Shown: positions 11,243 to 23,886 of the stretch, in pieces | Layout of the letters: each line of letters starts with the position of its first letter | Numbering within the stretch: the stretch's first letter is position 1 | Source: Curvularia sp. ZM96 | Lineage: Eukaryota > Ascomycota > Dothideomycetes > Pleosporales > Pleosporaceae | Direction: 5' to 3' | Assembly (NCBI GenBank): GCA_022457065.1 | Contig: JAJGBQ010000002.1 | Location: forward strand, 186,001 to 250,000 | DNA length: 64,000 nt | Made by a program: the position numbers and the translations under genes | Notes under the pieces: generated by a model | Told to the model about the DNA's origin: nothing | Database searches by the model: none | What the model saw: the letters and a program-made list of their open reading frames with translations, nothing else

Positions 11243-11412
11243 CATATAGACATGGCAGGTGTAGACAAGTTTCGAGTTTCTGCTAGAGTTCAGGATTAGC
11301 CTTCGCGACAGCAAAGAAATAGCTGACCGGTTCTTGAGCTTGTTATCCTGAATTGATCGCTACGCAGTATCCTGTATATTTGCAGCCTTCGAAGCCTGCT
11401 ACTCAGTCAACA
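11243..11412 (+). repeat. diverged direct repeat, copy 2
   Basis: Partner of 8840-9012. Relative to copy 1 it shows several C-to-T and G-to-A changes (for example ccctcgcg to ccttcgcg and gtcatcc to gttatcc). Repeat-induced point mutation or ordinary decay could explain these. Confidence 0.6.
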
Positions 11413-11904
11413 ACATGCACTAAAGTAGTTCCCTAGACGGATGGGGATGGGTAAACATCTCAGCCCATTGGCCGTCCGCATAAGAGTGGCTTGGGAATGT
11501 AATACCACGCATCCTTCACTCGCATGTTCGTGCTCCACAGGCTGGTGTGAGTGCAGGACCGCCATACAATCAGCGACCTGGCACAAACTGCCCCTAGTTC
11601 CTTAACTGTTCAATGACCAACAAAGCCAAGAGATGGATGAGGCAGATACCAATAAATCCCTTGGGCCAAGGCGAGTCTTTCATTCATCTACCCTACCCAA
11701 TTCAGATAGCATATCCGCCTCAATGAGGCGGGCTTCCTAAGAACATGCGATCAACGTCACTTCATGCTAGGAGTCACCAGAATCCTCTTCGACTAGTGCA
11801 GATACTTTTGGATAGCGACCAAACAACATGCGTGATTGCAAAGCCCCCTATACATTGACCGAGATGTGCTCAAAAACAGATGAAGAAAGAAGGACAGGGT
11901 TAGA
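11413..11904. other. 3' flank, no supported gene
   Basis: No convincing open frame or element terminus. It probably includes the 3' untranslated region of the minus-strand deoxyribosyltransferase-like gene. Confidence 0.35.
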
Positions 11905-12762
11905 TCACATCTTCGACTTCGAAAGCTGCGCCTGAAGCTCATCGATCTGCTTCTGCAGATCGGCCTTCTTCTTTGGCTTCTCCTTATCAACGTGCACGTT
12001 CTCTCCAGGCAAATCACCCTTATCGTCGAGCACCATTCCCTTCTCTACCAGCATCTTCTCGACCGCGGGTACGAGCTCAGCAAACGACTTAACAAAGGGA
12101 ATATCGTAGCGGCGACACGTCAGCTCCACGTTACCGCCTTTCCAGTACTCATCGCCACAGCACACGACGACCTTGCCCGATCCCGCCCAGAGGCCCAGTT
12201 CGAGCAGCGAGACGGGGCTCTTAGTCATGACGTCGAAGAAGAAGCAGATGACGTCTACCTGCTCGAGCGCGGCCAGCTCCCACTCTACCTGCGTCCGGAA
12301 ATCCTCGTCACGCGCGAGCGGCGTAGTGTTAGGATTCCAATGGCCTCGGCGTGGATTGCAGACGGTAATAGGGAGGTGAGAGAGTAGGGCCGTCATGTGC
12401 CTCTGCCATTGGACAGCATTGCCCATTTCTATGCTGCCGGCAGTGAAGACGCTGAATTTACGGTATGTAGGTGCATTGGGCGGCACACAGTGGACGAATT
12501 CCATGTGGGGTGTAGGCAATGGAGAGGGGAGAGGAGGAAGCTGGTTCTTTACGTCTTCGATATCTTGGTCGATGTCTACGCTTCCTGGTGTGTTGGCTAC
12601 GGAAGTCATGTTGGTATTTCGCGTTTCTTCTGATGATGCTGTTGGCTTGGGGGTCTCTTCGTTTGATTCGCTATTCGTGTGGTCTATTTTGTGCAATTTT
12701 TGTTTAATAAGAAGCGGACGAGGTGGCGAATCTACGATAGGTGGTAGGAGACTGTAGCGCAA
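11905..12762 (-). CDS. nucleoside 2-deoxyribosyltransferase-like protein
   Basis: A single uninterrupted 285-residue frame. The core (residues about 100-235) has VFTAGSIEMG followed by a Trp/Gln helix, VCNPRRGHW, WELAALEQVDVICFFF and SPVSLLELGLWA. These match the nucleoside 2-deoxyribosyltransferase-like fold, and Glu188 in LLELG lies where the family's catalytic nucleophile sits. Residues 1-85 are Pro/Ser/Thr-rich and probably disordered; translation could instead begin at Met52. The C-terminus is a Lys-rich short coiled coil. The canonical reaction is cleavage or transfer at the N-glycosidic bond of deoxynucleosides, but the substrate of this fungal branch is not established. Several fungal NLR systems use related nucleoside-processing domains, so proximity to NLR genes is suggestive only. 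Confidence 0.75.
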   Translation of the reverse strand: MRYSLLPPIVDSPPRPLLIKQKLHKIDHTNSESNEETPKPTASSEETRNTNMTSVANTPGSVDIDQDIEDVKNQLPPLPSPLPTPHMEFVHCVPPNAPTYRKFSVFTAGSIEMGNAVQWQRHMTALLSHLPITVCNPRRGHWNPNTTPLARDEDFRTQVEWELAALEQVDVICFFFDVMTKSPVSLLELGLWAGSGKVVVCCGDEYWKGGNVELTCRRYDIPFVKSFAELVPAVEKMLVEKGMVLDDKGDLPGENVHVDKEKPKKKADLQKQIDELQAQLSKSKM

Positions 12763-15700
12763 TAAAATTGATTGAAACCCTGGAGGGGAACCATTAGTTG
12801 CTGTTACCTAGCACCTTGATCTAAAATTTGAATGGTGTGGATGGTCATACCTAGTTGCGCGAGGCTGTTTTAAAAGCAAGTATTCAATCAAAATGCAGGC
12901 GTTTGATAACTGCTCCCACAATTGTTCGCAAATGCGTGTACAGAGTAAAGTTGTGGTGGTTTGAAAAGGTGTTTTGATGCCAATGCGTACGGCAACTCAA
13001 CTTCTTATCTACAAAGTATATGGTCATTGCGTTCGACTGCGGCAAGGCGTACTATCCGTTTTAGATGAGTCTAACGCATGGTCGCTTGTTCATGCATTGA
13101 TCCAGGGATTCGAAAACTTAGGGTGATGACATCTCATGCAGCAATTGAGTATAGACAGCCATATGACTAGGTTGGTCCACTATTCGACTGTGCCACCGTA
13201 GATGACGTACTCTGCATCAGCCTCCCATATGAAGGCTGTGCATTAGTAGAAATGGTTACGTATCAAGGGTAAGCAGCCTGCAAAAGGTTACTGCAGATGT
13301 CGCGTACTGTACCGCCCTGGCAAGGTGCCCCACCAGGTCAGATTAGTTGAGAGTGACTTATGCCACCTTGCTTAGCCCCTGGCATAGTTAAGACGAAATC
13401 TTTGACATGCAGGGGCTGGACCAAGCTCCCACCTGTGACATCGTCGCTGATCGAGATGTCGAGGGTTCGTGTAGTTGCCCCGCGCTCACTCTAGCATGTA
13501 GTGCATAACGATGCGAGTGGATATTACTCAGTATTACATTCATGCACGCAACCCATGTCCGGGGGTGTTCACCCATAGAGCCAAAAACGCCGGCTGGCTA
13601 GTGCGGCTATATGGAAAATTGCTTGATGCAGGTTGTTGACCGGGCAGCAGTCTTCATAGAGAGCAAAAGCGGGTGACACAGCCGCATAGTGATTTGTGTG
13701 CAATGGTGAAACTAGGAAATTATCAGTTGCTGCCTAGCGGTTACAAATGCCGATTTCTCCTTTTAGAAAATGAGTTGCAATGGCCCGTGGACTGTTCTTG
13801 TCAGCCGCCTGGGACCACCAGTCTATATGTTATGGCAAAAAGACAATTGCAGAGTCTTCCTTCGCTACAGTTCAATAAACGGCTAGAAGACGAACACCAC
13901 GAGGCGTTGCAAGCGCATACTGCATCTTGGAGGGTGGTTTCGCTCAGCCTGGTTCTCACTGCGAGAAGAACAACCTGGAGCCAATAGGCCGGACTATCTC
14001 ACGTATGCAAGTGCTGGTACCCTTTCCAAATATCATCTCGATTTAGGAGCAGAACCCTGGTACTACTGAAAAAGTGGTAAAGAATTTTGCAATCCTTGAC
14101 GACATTGTTTGTGGTTTTGTTGCATTGGTGGCGCAATTTACAAATTGAGCCCCCTGTTTATGCCCGCTAAATATCACATGCATTCATCTAGTCCCAGTCG
14201 AGTAGCAGCCACCAGAACAAGAGACCAGTTCGCCACTGTAGAAAGATTGCCTGGTGTGTGGGAGGCATGCTATATCCTCACTGCATCTCTTCCTTGGCAG
14301 GAGGTCACAGCTTGGCAGGAGGTCAGGTCACGTGACCGTCACCTCACGATAATCACCACTTTCTGACGTGGACCAAAGTTTTCTAGCCACTCGTCTTCTG
14401 CCAGGGAAGTGAACACTTCCTCTTGTTATTCGTATCAAACCCATGAGCATGGCCCTGGAGACACTCAGCTAGGCTGACGTTACAAGAAACAAGCAGAAGA
14501 ATCCCTTCATAACTGATATAGTCGCTAGCAAATTTGGCTTCCACCCTGCACACTCACAGATTCATGCTCAGTCACCCTCACAAGTCTCACTAACCTCCTT
14601 CCCGCTGCCCGTTTTTATCCCTACACTCACTGATCGTATCTCACGTAATTTGGCGGGGCGAATTTGGAATTGCAATTGAAGGCATTCCAAGCCACGTGAA
14701 CTGAATCAGGAGAGTGGAGACTAACACAGTCACAGATGGGCCACGGCAATTTTTCATCCGTAGGAGTATTACTCAATTTTCTTCCTAGGCATCAGCTTTT
14801 ACTCGGAAGCCATCTTCCACACTCCGGATTGTTGATGCTCTAAGGGCCTTCGTGCTTTCTCTAAACTTGCAGGTTGTAAGAACGACCTCACCGCTAGGCC
14901 GGACCTCCTTCATATGCAACACTAACACAGGCTTGTCAAATGAGATGGTTTCGTCGCCTGATACCGTACTATCCTCTTCCTTCGATTAGGAACGACAAAT
15001 ATCAAATCATTTGCGCTGAAATCGCGACTCAGTAGTCCTCAGCCAGTACCAGCTCCGAAGAGCTTGTTTGGACAAAGTTCCTTATCCCGCTCGCTGATTT
15101 GCTTCAGGTTTGCTGGGTGCGCCTGAAGTATCGATGATTAGACTATTGTACTGTCAAGCTGAGGATCGATATGCGCGTTGTTAATGGACAACACCATGTC
15201 TCTTCCTTGCGGTTCGTCGACTTCCTCAGCTTATGGATGCACTCTTGTCTGCAAAATTGATCCGCCGTAGGGCAGAGGTACTGAGTGCATCGGCAAAGAG
15301 CTCTGTCGCAGCAGTCGCCAGCCAGTAGATTGCCAGAGCCCACCTTGTTTGCACAGCTTGTGTTTTGCTCGAATGTCGCGCCCACGACACACGAATCGAA
15401 AAAACGTGGATTGCGAAGCCGATCCGCTGTGTCAAAGGCCCTACGGTAAGGATAGCGTACTGGAGCAAGACGCCAGGCAGCGAAAAGAACGGTTCAGCGC
15501 CTAACTGTAAATAATGAACTTTTGAAAAAGTTGGAGTACTAAGAGTGATCGATTTGTTTGGGCAGAAGATCGCCACTATATACGCGCTAAGCTAGTTCGG
15601 GTAATGCCTGCATAACTGAATGCATAACTCACAACAACTTTCAGTGGGGGGTATAGAGATAGAGAAAGTAGGGAAAGTCAAGATCAAGTTTGTGGACATG

Positions 15701-16951
15701 AACATGAAGGGGAGGAATGGAGTAGGTTGGTGTTTGGTGTTTGGGGGGCATTTGGCATCGCGCCGTACAGTCGGGCAGTTAACTGTCTCCTCTCACCTCC
15801 GCGACAGCCCCACAGCGTTACCTAGAGGTAGACAACTGGATGATACAGTCGTTAGCGAATACGGCTTCACCTCTGCGTGTAGCATTCGACAAAATCAGTC
15901 ATCTTTAGATCGATGACTGACCAATCACGTCAACTATTCCGTAGCAGAAATCTAGCGCTAAGTCATATATGGAGAGTGAGACAGTTCAAAACCGTTGCGC
16001 AGCTGTGCGTAGGGGTGAAGCCGCAATCGCTAGCGACTGTAACTACAGTAACGTACTGTGCTTACAATTAGTACATGCGCTTTCTGTAGTAGCCCGATGC
16101 ACCGAGGAGCGACGTGCTTTACATCATCTCACTGCCTTTGGCACTCCACTAGGTGTCATCACGAGTGGTCTGAGTAGACTGCAATGAATCCTCCTGCCGA
16201 GACGGGCTCTGGAACCGACGACGCGGAACCGACGATGCGTAGAAGTGCTTGTATAGACTATGGCCCTTAGTTATTGGTCTGTTCTCTTGCGGTAAGCAAC
16301 GTCACGAACGACGGGCTTCTGTGCGCTTTTTAGTAGTTGATTTAAGGTTTCTTGTGCGACAACTCCTGTTCAAGCAGGGCCGCCAAGGCTGCACCGTGCG
16401 GCTCATCCACCAGTCAAGTGTCGGAAAACCGAGTAATCCCTGACGCCTCTGACTCAACATCAGGGCTTGGATCAGCATAACCTGACTAAGGGGCAAGGTG
16501 AGATCCGAGGATAAAAGAGCTCAGAGCTAATGCAGTGATCCATTTCTGAGCTGGTTTTTGCCACACTAAATAAGCACGATTACAATACAGGACAGCAGTG
16601 CGAATGAAGAGTGAATGGCTCGGGCTGATGTTACTGTAAATTTGCTTGTTCACTTCAGGAGTATCTTGGGGTCAAAGTGCAAGAGTTGGCTTTTGCTGAT
16701 CATTGATTTACGCGACCTTACGGAGTAACTACATATTTGTTGTCAACGTCAGCGCGCGCCGCCGACGTGCACGCAGCGCCACGTTCAAGGACACACCTGG
16801 ACATCCACGGGGCGAGACTACTTGGGCAGACTACGTTAGGGCGGTGCAATGTCACCACGAGTGGTGCAGAAGGTGCCTATATAATGGATTGGCCAGCCCA
16901 CAACAATCGGCCACCAGCTGTTCCCCACTCTTTTGAACGTTTGAAGTCTAC
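12763..16951. other. 4.2-kb stretch without a supported gene
   Basis: Scattered short frames (13673-13987 plus, 14109-14366 plus, 15226-15576 minus, 15620-15916 plus) lack domains, good starts or introns that would join them. Composition is mixed, and I recognise no element ends. It may hold decayed transposons too eroded to identify by eye. Confidence 0.4.
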
Positions 16952-17570
16952 TATCCCTCCACATGTGGCGGAAAACCCTGTGTGCCGGCATGCCAGCAAT
17001 GCTCCTACTGCAACAAAGCCAAATGCAGCGGAGAGACCCAGATAATCTCGGGATAGGGACTTTAGCTTCGAAAGTTTCTCTGCACTTCGTCTCGTCGCTA
17101 ATGAGTTCCTGCTTGACCAGCAATACTACAATTTGCTGCTAGCATGCACCAGAGCCCTGCCTCGGCCAGCCTCGGATGCGCTGGAGGTTATATGCATATA
17201 GCTAACAATTTGTAAAACTATACAAAGACATGTAAAGAGTGTATCCCGAGCGAAGTGCTACGACACCCTTAGTCGTAGCGCTGTTGTGCAGGTATATAGA
17301 TCTGCAGAGCAGGATTGACCACTAAGGCGCACTACCTGAGAGTCGTACGGGAATGCTGTAAGTGGCTTAGTGGTATTCTATTCGCGCTGATGTCAGACCC
17401 TTGTCCCGCGAACTTAGATAGAGCGGCCCGGCTAGCAACTAAGGCTAAGCATGACTCGCTCGTGCTTAAATGCTCGCGTAATACCGCACTACTTTCTACA
17501 TGCAAGGAGCTAGGCTCAAGAAGCTATGCCAACGCTCAAGGAGCAATACTAGGCAATGCTAGGTAACGAA
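16952..17570 (+). repeat. anonymous dispersed repeat, copy A
   Basis: It begins near ctatccctccac-tgtggcggaaaaccct with gtgccggcatgccagc following, and continues with tctcgggatag, cctcggatg, tatatgcatatagct and tatcccgag motifs. The same string of landmarks occurs at 42246-42775 and, inverted, at 49160-49845. Degraded coding-like stretches are visible but no domain is recognised. A TPR remnant follows it in opposite orientation, as at copy C. Confidence 0.65.
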
Positions 17571-17727
17571 ATTGTATTTGGTAGAGAACGGAGCTCTACA
17601 CTATGTAGCTATGTATAGAGGTGGGCAGATGGGCCAGTTGCCTGAGCGGTAATTGGGCCGTACGGAAAGGAACCGAGGTCACAAACGAGGGATTAGGGAG
17701 GATAGGGCTGTAGCCTAGTTATCACAC

Positions 17728-17964
17728 CTACATAATTGTAAACTTACGCTGCTCGTGCGATGCAAGCGCGTCAGCGTAATGCTGGTGACACGCACGCGTG
17801 GTCGGGTGATCCTTCCCAAGCATAGCATCGTACCCAGCGCATGCTCTCTTATACAGAGCAAGGGCTTCGTTGTAGTGACGCCGATGTGTAAGAAGATAAG
17901 CAAGGTTGTGTAACGTGCATCCAATCGTAACGGAACAACCGCCGTGGCGGAACACCAGCAGCAC
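17728..17964 (-). pseudogene. TPR remnant
   Basis: About 78 residues on the minus strand contain one clear TPR unit (TLHNLAYLLTHRRHYNEALALYKRACAGYDAMLGKDHP, here split into shorter recognisable motifs) and part of another. There is no N-terminal domain. It matches a remnant at about 48880-49100. Both copies sit at the same side of the anonymous repeat, so remnant and repeat were probably duplicated together. Confidence 0.5.
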
Positions 17965-18352
17965 TTTCTATCACAACAACGCCAACAACGATCGCACCGC
18001 TTAGATACTCTCGGAATAGATACTTGAGCTCTTTAGGTTCCCATATACGTGATATCTTTGGCATGACTTCCCTGTCGACTTTACAATACCGCATTCCACT
18101 ACTTATATCCTTGACACCCCTACCTCGGCCTGCCTCGGCGTCCACTTAAAGTATGGTGCATCTGTCTAAAAGCTCGTCATTCTGTAGAGTACTGCAGAAA
18201 GCTTATATCCCGAGAAGAACACTACGCTTGATAAGGTGACTGCGTTGCGGCAGTCGTTGGTGCTTCATCGAGCAGTACTGCCAAGCAAAGACCTACATCC
18301 TTACTGTACGGAAGAGGCCTAGCCGTAATTTAACAGCGTTCAGCGTTCAGCG
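17965..18352. other. spacer between TPR remnant and inverted arm
   Basis: No supported gene. A short tandem heptamer (gttcagc, three and a half copies, 18338-18360) lies at the outer edge of the left inverted arm and hides any target duplication there. Confidence 0.4.
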
Positions 18353-19117
18353 TTCAGCAGGTCTACACGACTCACGTGATAGTCAGCGGGGCATGTGATA
18401 TACCGAACGGCCACGCCGCTAGCTTCTGCAAACGCGCGGAACATCGCTAATCCGACTCAAGATTGGGAGCAGTGCCAAGACCCTCGGGGCCACGGCGCTC
18501 CTCAGCCTAGCCAACGCGTTCCAACGCACAGCGACACCCACTCTGTAACGTAGACACATGCCATTACGACGCCCTCCGGAACCCTTTGTTGTTCTCTCCG
18601 CTGACCGAACGAAAGACCTAATCAAGCCCACCGCGTCCTTGTGCTTCTCGAGTCCACCAGCGCCGATTCCTAGACCAAGCAGCAGCCGAGATCTAGTCTC
18701 GGCTCGTTAGAGGAGATACGATGAGATAGGAGAGGTACAGGATAAGATGGAATGCGGGTGGCGCTTCGGCAAGTGGGTTGAGCGTCACTGGCGCAACGTT
18801 GTCGTTGCAAGCGCATACGAAGGTGGAAAGGCCCTGCCAGCTGTCGTACGATCGAACGACCAGCGGCTCCTTACACGAGCACTGCAATCTCTATAGCCGT
18901 GGAGAGGTGCTCCAGTTTGAGCTCTGAGGGTCATTGGGAGTTTTGGATTGTTCATGTTCGGGAGGGATGAGTACTAGCGGAGCTGTGATGGTGGCCATGC
19001 TTGGCAAGACTCTACGCTATCTAAAGTTGCATCCACCACTCTTCTCCTTAGCTATATCTACAAACTATCACCTCTCTTGCAAGGTCCTGGCCGGTGCGGC
19101 TCGGCCGTCCTCCCTGC
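18353..19117. repeat. left inverted arm of the HET-NACHT-WD40 cassette
   Basis: About 765 bp that recur in reverse complement at 24312-25090 with only scattered mismatches. A 70-residue open frame in the arm (18419-18631 minus) is identical in the other arm (24812-25024 plus), but no domain is recognised. The arms may be two copies of a transposon in opposite orientation, or termini of one composite element. Confidence 0.8.
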
Positions 19118-19480
19118 TAGCACCATCAAGGCGTTCACCCACTTCCCAAGGAACATAGGTTCCCTCATGAACAGATTACTAGCGTCCTAGCAGCTTCTAA
19201 TCATGACAAGCAGTGTCTTAACCTTTGTTAGTTGAAGTATTACCGAGATGGGAATAGCGGAACAGACACACTAGCAATCCGCTCATAAGGCAGATCTTGT
19301 GTAAGCTTATTGGATTTAGTCGCAAGTAAACTCGCCTTCTGCCACAGTCTATCTAGCATAGTACAGCGCCACATAGTTGGGGCTGTGCAACCAACCCTCC
19401 TTACCTAAGGGAGCCATGCTAGAACCCGATTGCTGAATCCATCGAAAACTCATCCGTACCAAACCAATTGATTCTTGCTC
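19118..19480. other. 3' flank of the WD40 gene
   Basis: No supported gene. It probably includes the 3' untranslated region. Confidence 0.35.
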
Positions 19481-22400
19481 CTATATCGAGGAACACATTA
19501 CAACCCAACCCGTAGTAGCTCCTATTGCAAGGATACCACCCTTGGAAGCAATGCAACCTGGCCTGTAATCTGCGGGAAGGTATAAGATTTTGGAGTTATT
19601 CTGGGTTGCCCAATACCTTGAAATATCCACTGAAAAGAATGAATGAAGTATACGGCCCTCTGGCGAGAACACTACGTCGGTAGCCGAGCCCGAGCACACC
19701 TCAATGATCTGCTCGATACATCCTGTTGCTAGATTCCATACCTGTACAGCCTTGCCTGATCCCGCAGCTATTTTGCTTTCGTCAGGCGAAAACAACAAGC
19801 TAGACACCGAATCAAGTTGGCCTTTAAGGATCTGGCTGACTTTCCCTGTAGCTATATTCCAAATTCGCACTGTCTGGTCGTCTGATCCTACCGCAAGCCC
19901 ATTTCCATCGGACGAAAACACTACGCAGGTGATTGTGCATGAGTGACACTCAAGCGTTTGCTCGACCTCTCCTGTCGCCGTACTCCATACTCTCACGGTA
20001 CCTTCATCTGAGTCTGCAAGTTTGCTACCATCAGGCGAAAACAGCAGGCTTCCAATCGCATCTGAAAGGTCCTCGAGCGTTCGTTCAACTTGTCCTGTCG
20101 TTATGTTCCATAATCGATGTTTCTCGTATACTGCTTTTGAAACCAGTTTTCTCCCATTGGGTGAGAACGACATGTTGGTGACTAAACCATGGTGATCGAG
20201 TTTCTGCTTAAGTTGTCCCGTTTCCACATCCCACACTCGCAGCACCGCGCTGCCTGCTACTGGCCCGTCCGGTGTTGATGCCAGTCTGTTCCCGTCAGGC
20301 GAGAACACTACACTCCTAATTGAGGTTGAATGACCCTTGAGCGTTTGCTCGACTTGTCCTGTCGATACGCTCCAAACCCGCACAGTGGTGTCGTTTGATC
20401 CTGATGCAAGCCTGCTTCCATCAGGCGAAAACACCATGCAAGTGACTGAGCCTGAATGCCCCTCAACTATCTGATTAGTTGGTTCTGCTGCTATATCCCA
20501 CACGCGCACCGTTCTATCGTTTGATCCTGACAGTAGCTTACTCCCATCAGATGAGAATGACACGCTAGAGACTGAGTCCGAATGGCCACTGAGTATTTGG
20601 TGAACTTGTCCAGTTGTAGCATTCCACAGCTTTATAGTGTTGTCGAACGATCCCGAGGCCAGGAGGTCCCCATCAGGCGAGCACATTAAGCTCCTAATCG
20701 AATCAGAGTGGCCTTCCAAGATTTTTTCAACTTGACCGGTTTCCACATTCCATACGCGTATAGTCTGGTCATTCGATCCTGATACAAGGCTGTTCCCATT
20801 AGGCGAAAAAGCGACGCAGGTAACTGCGCCCAAGTGACCCTCGAATATCTGTTCGACATGCCCAGTCGCTATATTCCATGCCCGCGCTGTCGTATCGAAC
20901 GATCCGGACACAATCTTGCTGCCATCAGGCGCGAATGCTATATTAGTGACTGAGTCCGAATGTCCATTAAATGTCTGCTCGACTTTTCCAGTTACAACAT
21001 TCCACACTCGCACAGTCTTATCAAATGATCCTGACGCCATTTTTCTCCCATCTGGCGAGTAAACTACACTCCTAATCGAGTCTGAATGGGCTTTAAGCAT
21101 TTGCTGAACTTGTCCAGTAATAGTGTCCCACACTCTAACAGACTTGTCAACTGATCCTGACGCAAGCTTGCTTCCATCAGGCGAGAACGCTATGGTCCTA
21201 ACCGCGCCTAGATGGCCTACAAGTGTTTTCTCGGCTTTCATTGTTGCCATATCCCATACTCGCACAGTTCTGTCGAATAATCCTAACGCAAACTTGCTCC
21301 CATTAGGCGAGAATGCCACACTGGTGACTGAGTCGGGGAAACCATCGAGCGTTTGCAGGCAAGCACCCCATTCATCTCTCATGGATGGCTTTAATTTGAT
21401 ACATTTTGGTGCCTCCTCCTCGAAAAGGCTCCTTATCAAACTGCGAGTCGGGCTGAACAAGAGTGCAGATGCATATGCCTGAAGAGGACTCCTCTCTAGT
21501 GCTGATTTGTGGTAAGCAATAAATCGACACGCATCGTGAATGAGTTCAGTTAAGGCGGACGCATCTGTATATCCCTAAAATTTGTTAGCTTGCATAATAT
21601 GTAGAAAGTATCGCTAATCTAAGGGCTGGTTACCCGAATCAGAATCTCAAGTTTTCCCATTGAGACCACTCCATGAGACATTTTTTTAGAAAGGCAGATA
21701 GCCTCTAACCAATAAATGTATTTCTCGCGCATGAATTCGTGCACGATTCCTCCATCCTGCAGGTCGGGCTTTTGATTCACACCGGAATCTGAATTCCAGT
21801 CACAGAGATGATCGACCCAGTAGGTGCATGAGTAGTGTGATGTTGCTAACGGGTCTGGATCTGGCTGTTGAACCTGCTCAGCAGGATATGCCAAATCCTG
21901 TAAGCTGTAAATATCTCGTCGTAGCACCCTAGACATAACCCGAAGAGATCTCGAGAAAATCATGTGGTGGACATCTCCTAACCCAGATGGAAAGATATCA
22001 TAGATTGCCTCGGTGAACATATAGTCCTTTGCAGACTGATGTACAAAGTAGATGGTATCGCTTCGAATAGTGAGAAAAGAGCCACATAAGCCAACAATCT
22101 CTCGTAAAGAGTCAGGGTTATCAGCCATGTCCTCAAGTATCGCAACTAGGGATGTGAGCTCTTGTAGTGTGATAGGGCGGTACGCGATCGCAGCTGTGGC
22201 AAGTACCTGCCTATAGAGATCAGCGTCGTCTGAGTTGCATATTCGCTGCATCATCTGCCTATAAAGAGAATCAAGTCCGGGTGGAAACATGTTCAGCTTC
22301 TCGAGGGTTTTCCATCGTGGGATGTTTTCGAGGGTTTGACAGACTAAAGCCACCCAGAGGAAGGTCTCATTCGCATTGGAGTATAGATGGTGTAACACGG

Positions 22401-23886
22401 CGTCCCGCGTTGTGCTATTGTACTTCTTCCGCTGCGCGAGCTGAGTCACTTTATGCTGGATAAATGTTCTAACAGCCAGGGAAATTGATTCTGTATTTAG
22501 CTCGAGGCATATCGTCACCTTATCTTCTGCTGTGTCCAGACTCTCCTCGATATCGGGCCAGTTGCGGCTAGAGACGATCCACTTTACACGAGAAGATATG
22601 CACGACTTCTGGACGATAAAGTCTAGCAATTTCCGTAAGTCTGTTACGCATTCGTCAAGCGCATCAATGACTAAATACGTGATATTTAAGCTTGGGTCTT
22701 GCAGAATGTTTGTAAAGATCTCGGATAAGGCAACCCAGGCATTCGAGTCCTGGAAGAGCGCTTTGCCCGCGTAGCCGTGCTTCTTCCGTATATGCGAGAT
22801 GAGTGATGACTGCTGGCTAACAAGCATATATAGTAGACCTCGCAGCACAGCCGTGGCGTTATTGATCCGCGAATCTGTAGCCTGGCAGAAGAAGTAGGAT
22901 ACAAGATTAGTCTTGGCCATCGACTTCTTCAGCTCATCAATAATGCCACAAAGCACCATGGTCTTGCCCTTGCCAGGGTCGCCCATAATCCACAGTAGTC
23001 GGCTCTGCTGGTTGTCACGCCATCGTTGGAAGTCAGAGTTTTCAAGGATCCAGCCGTACGACTCCTTTAGTAGGCCACCCTTGGTGTCTTCAATGCGCTT
23101 CTTATCATCCTCGGGATCAGTGAGGCGCAAGTCTCGGATACATGTCTCTAGCTTGTCAATCTCATCCATGAGCCGTTTGTATGCCCCCACTTTCCCTTCG
23201 CCATAGATAGGCGGGATATAGACGTCGAAAATGCCTAGTAATGAGTACGCCTTATCCTCTTCGAACTTGGTCTGGCGGTGTTCTATCCACGACAATCGTT
23301 CGTTGACGCTAAACTGAGATAAGGGGGCTCCTTGGAGCGCTTGGCCCGGGATACCCGTTATCTCATGAATTTGTTGTTCTAGAGAACTTTTGGTGCCAAA
23401 TCGCTTGCCTTCCCGGGAAAAGAATTCCACTGAACTTGGGGCAAGGAGCTCTTGGAGTGTCCAACCCCGAGTGAACCACTTGCTTTTTGAAAGGTCCGAT
23501 TCCAACGGCGGCGAATTGAGCTCTTCGTTGGTGTTGATGGGAGAGCTAGATACATCTGATAGATAGACGTAGCATCGAGTCGCGTTGCGGTACCAGCGAA
23601 ACATAGAGTTAATAGCCTGTGAGAATTCGGCCTTATTTGCCTTGTTTATGCAACAGGTATCAATCCAAAAGTATCCTAGGCCATCTTGTGCAGCTTGTTT
23701 ACTGCAGAACCAGATCTTATTGTAACCAGGCTTATCCTTACCAGTGCCATTGGATAGGTCATCGAAGGTAACCTCCTCTCCATCTGCTCCCCATGTGTGG
23801 GAAAGGATCGCATAGGGAGGGATGGCGTCGTCACTGACCTGGGTAAGACTGAAATCGCCAGTGTCGCTGCGGTGCAAAAGACGCAT
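19481..23886 (-). CDS. HET-NACHT-WD40 NLR-type receptor (HET-E/HET-D-like)
   Basis: Two exons (23886-21634 and 21574-19481) are joined across a 59-nt intron that starts GTAACC and has the branch motif GCTAAC before TTTTAG. The product is about 1447 residues. Residues 24-230 form a HET domain (YAILSHTWG, FWIDTCCINK, RGWTLQELLAP). A NACHT NTPase follows, with Walker A GDPGKGKT near 302-309 and Walker B YLVIDALDEC near 404-413. Exon 2 encodes about 14 WD40 blades of 41-43 residues (GH...V..VAFSPDG..LASGS.D.TVRVWD); the last is degenerate. Family members control heterokaryon incompatibility in Podospora: WD40 blades sense a partner, NACHT oligomerises, and HET triggers cell death. All key motifs are present and no stop interrupts the frame, so it appears functional. 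It lies between inverted arms. Confidence 0.9.
21575..21633 (-). other. intron in the HET-NACHT-WD40 gene
   Basis: A 59-nt phase-0 intron between the NACHT-side exon and the WD40 exon. Donor GTAACC, branch site GCTAAC and acceptor TTTTAG are all good fungal signals, and the joined frame reads through. Confidence 0.8.

Noticed and set aside
15143..15576. Overlapping hydrophobic minus-strand frames
   Set aside because: No domain, no clear start and no intron that links them; treated as chance frames.
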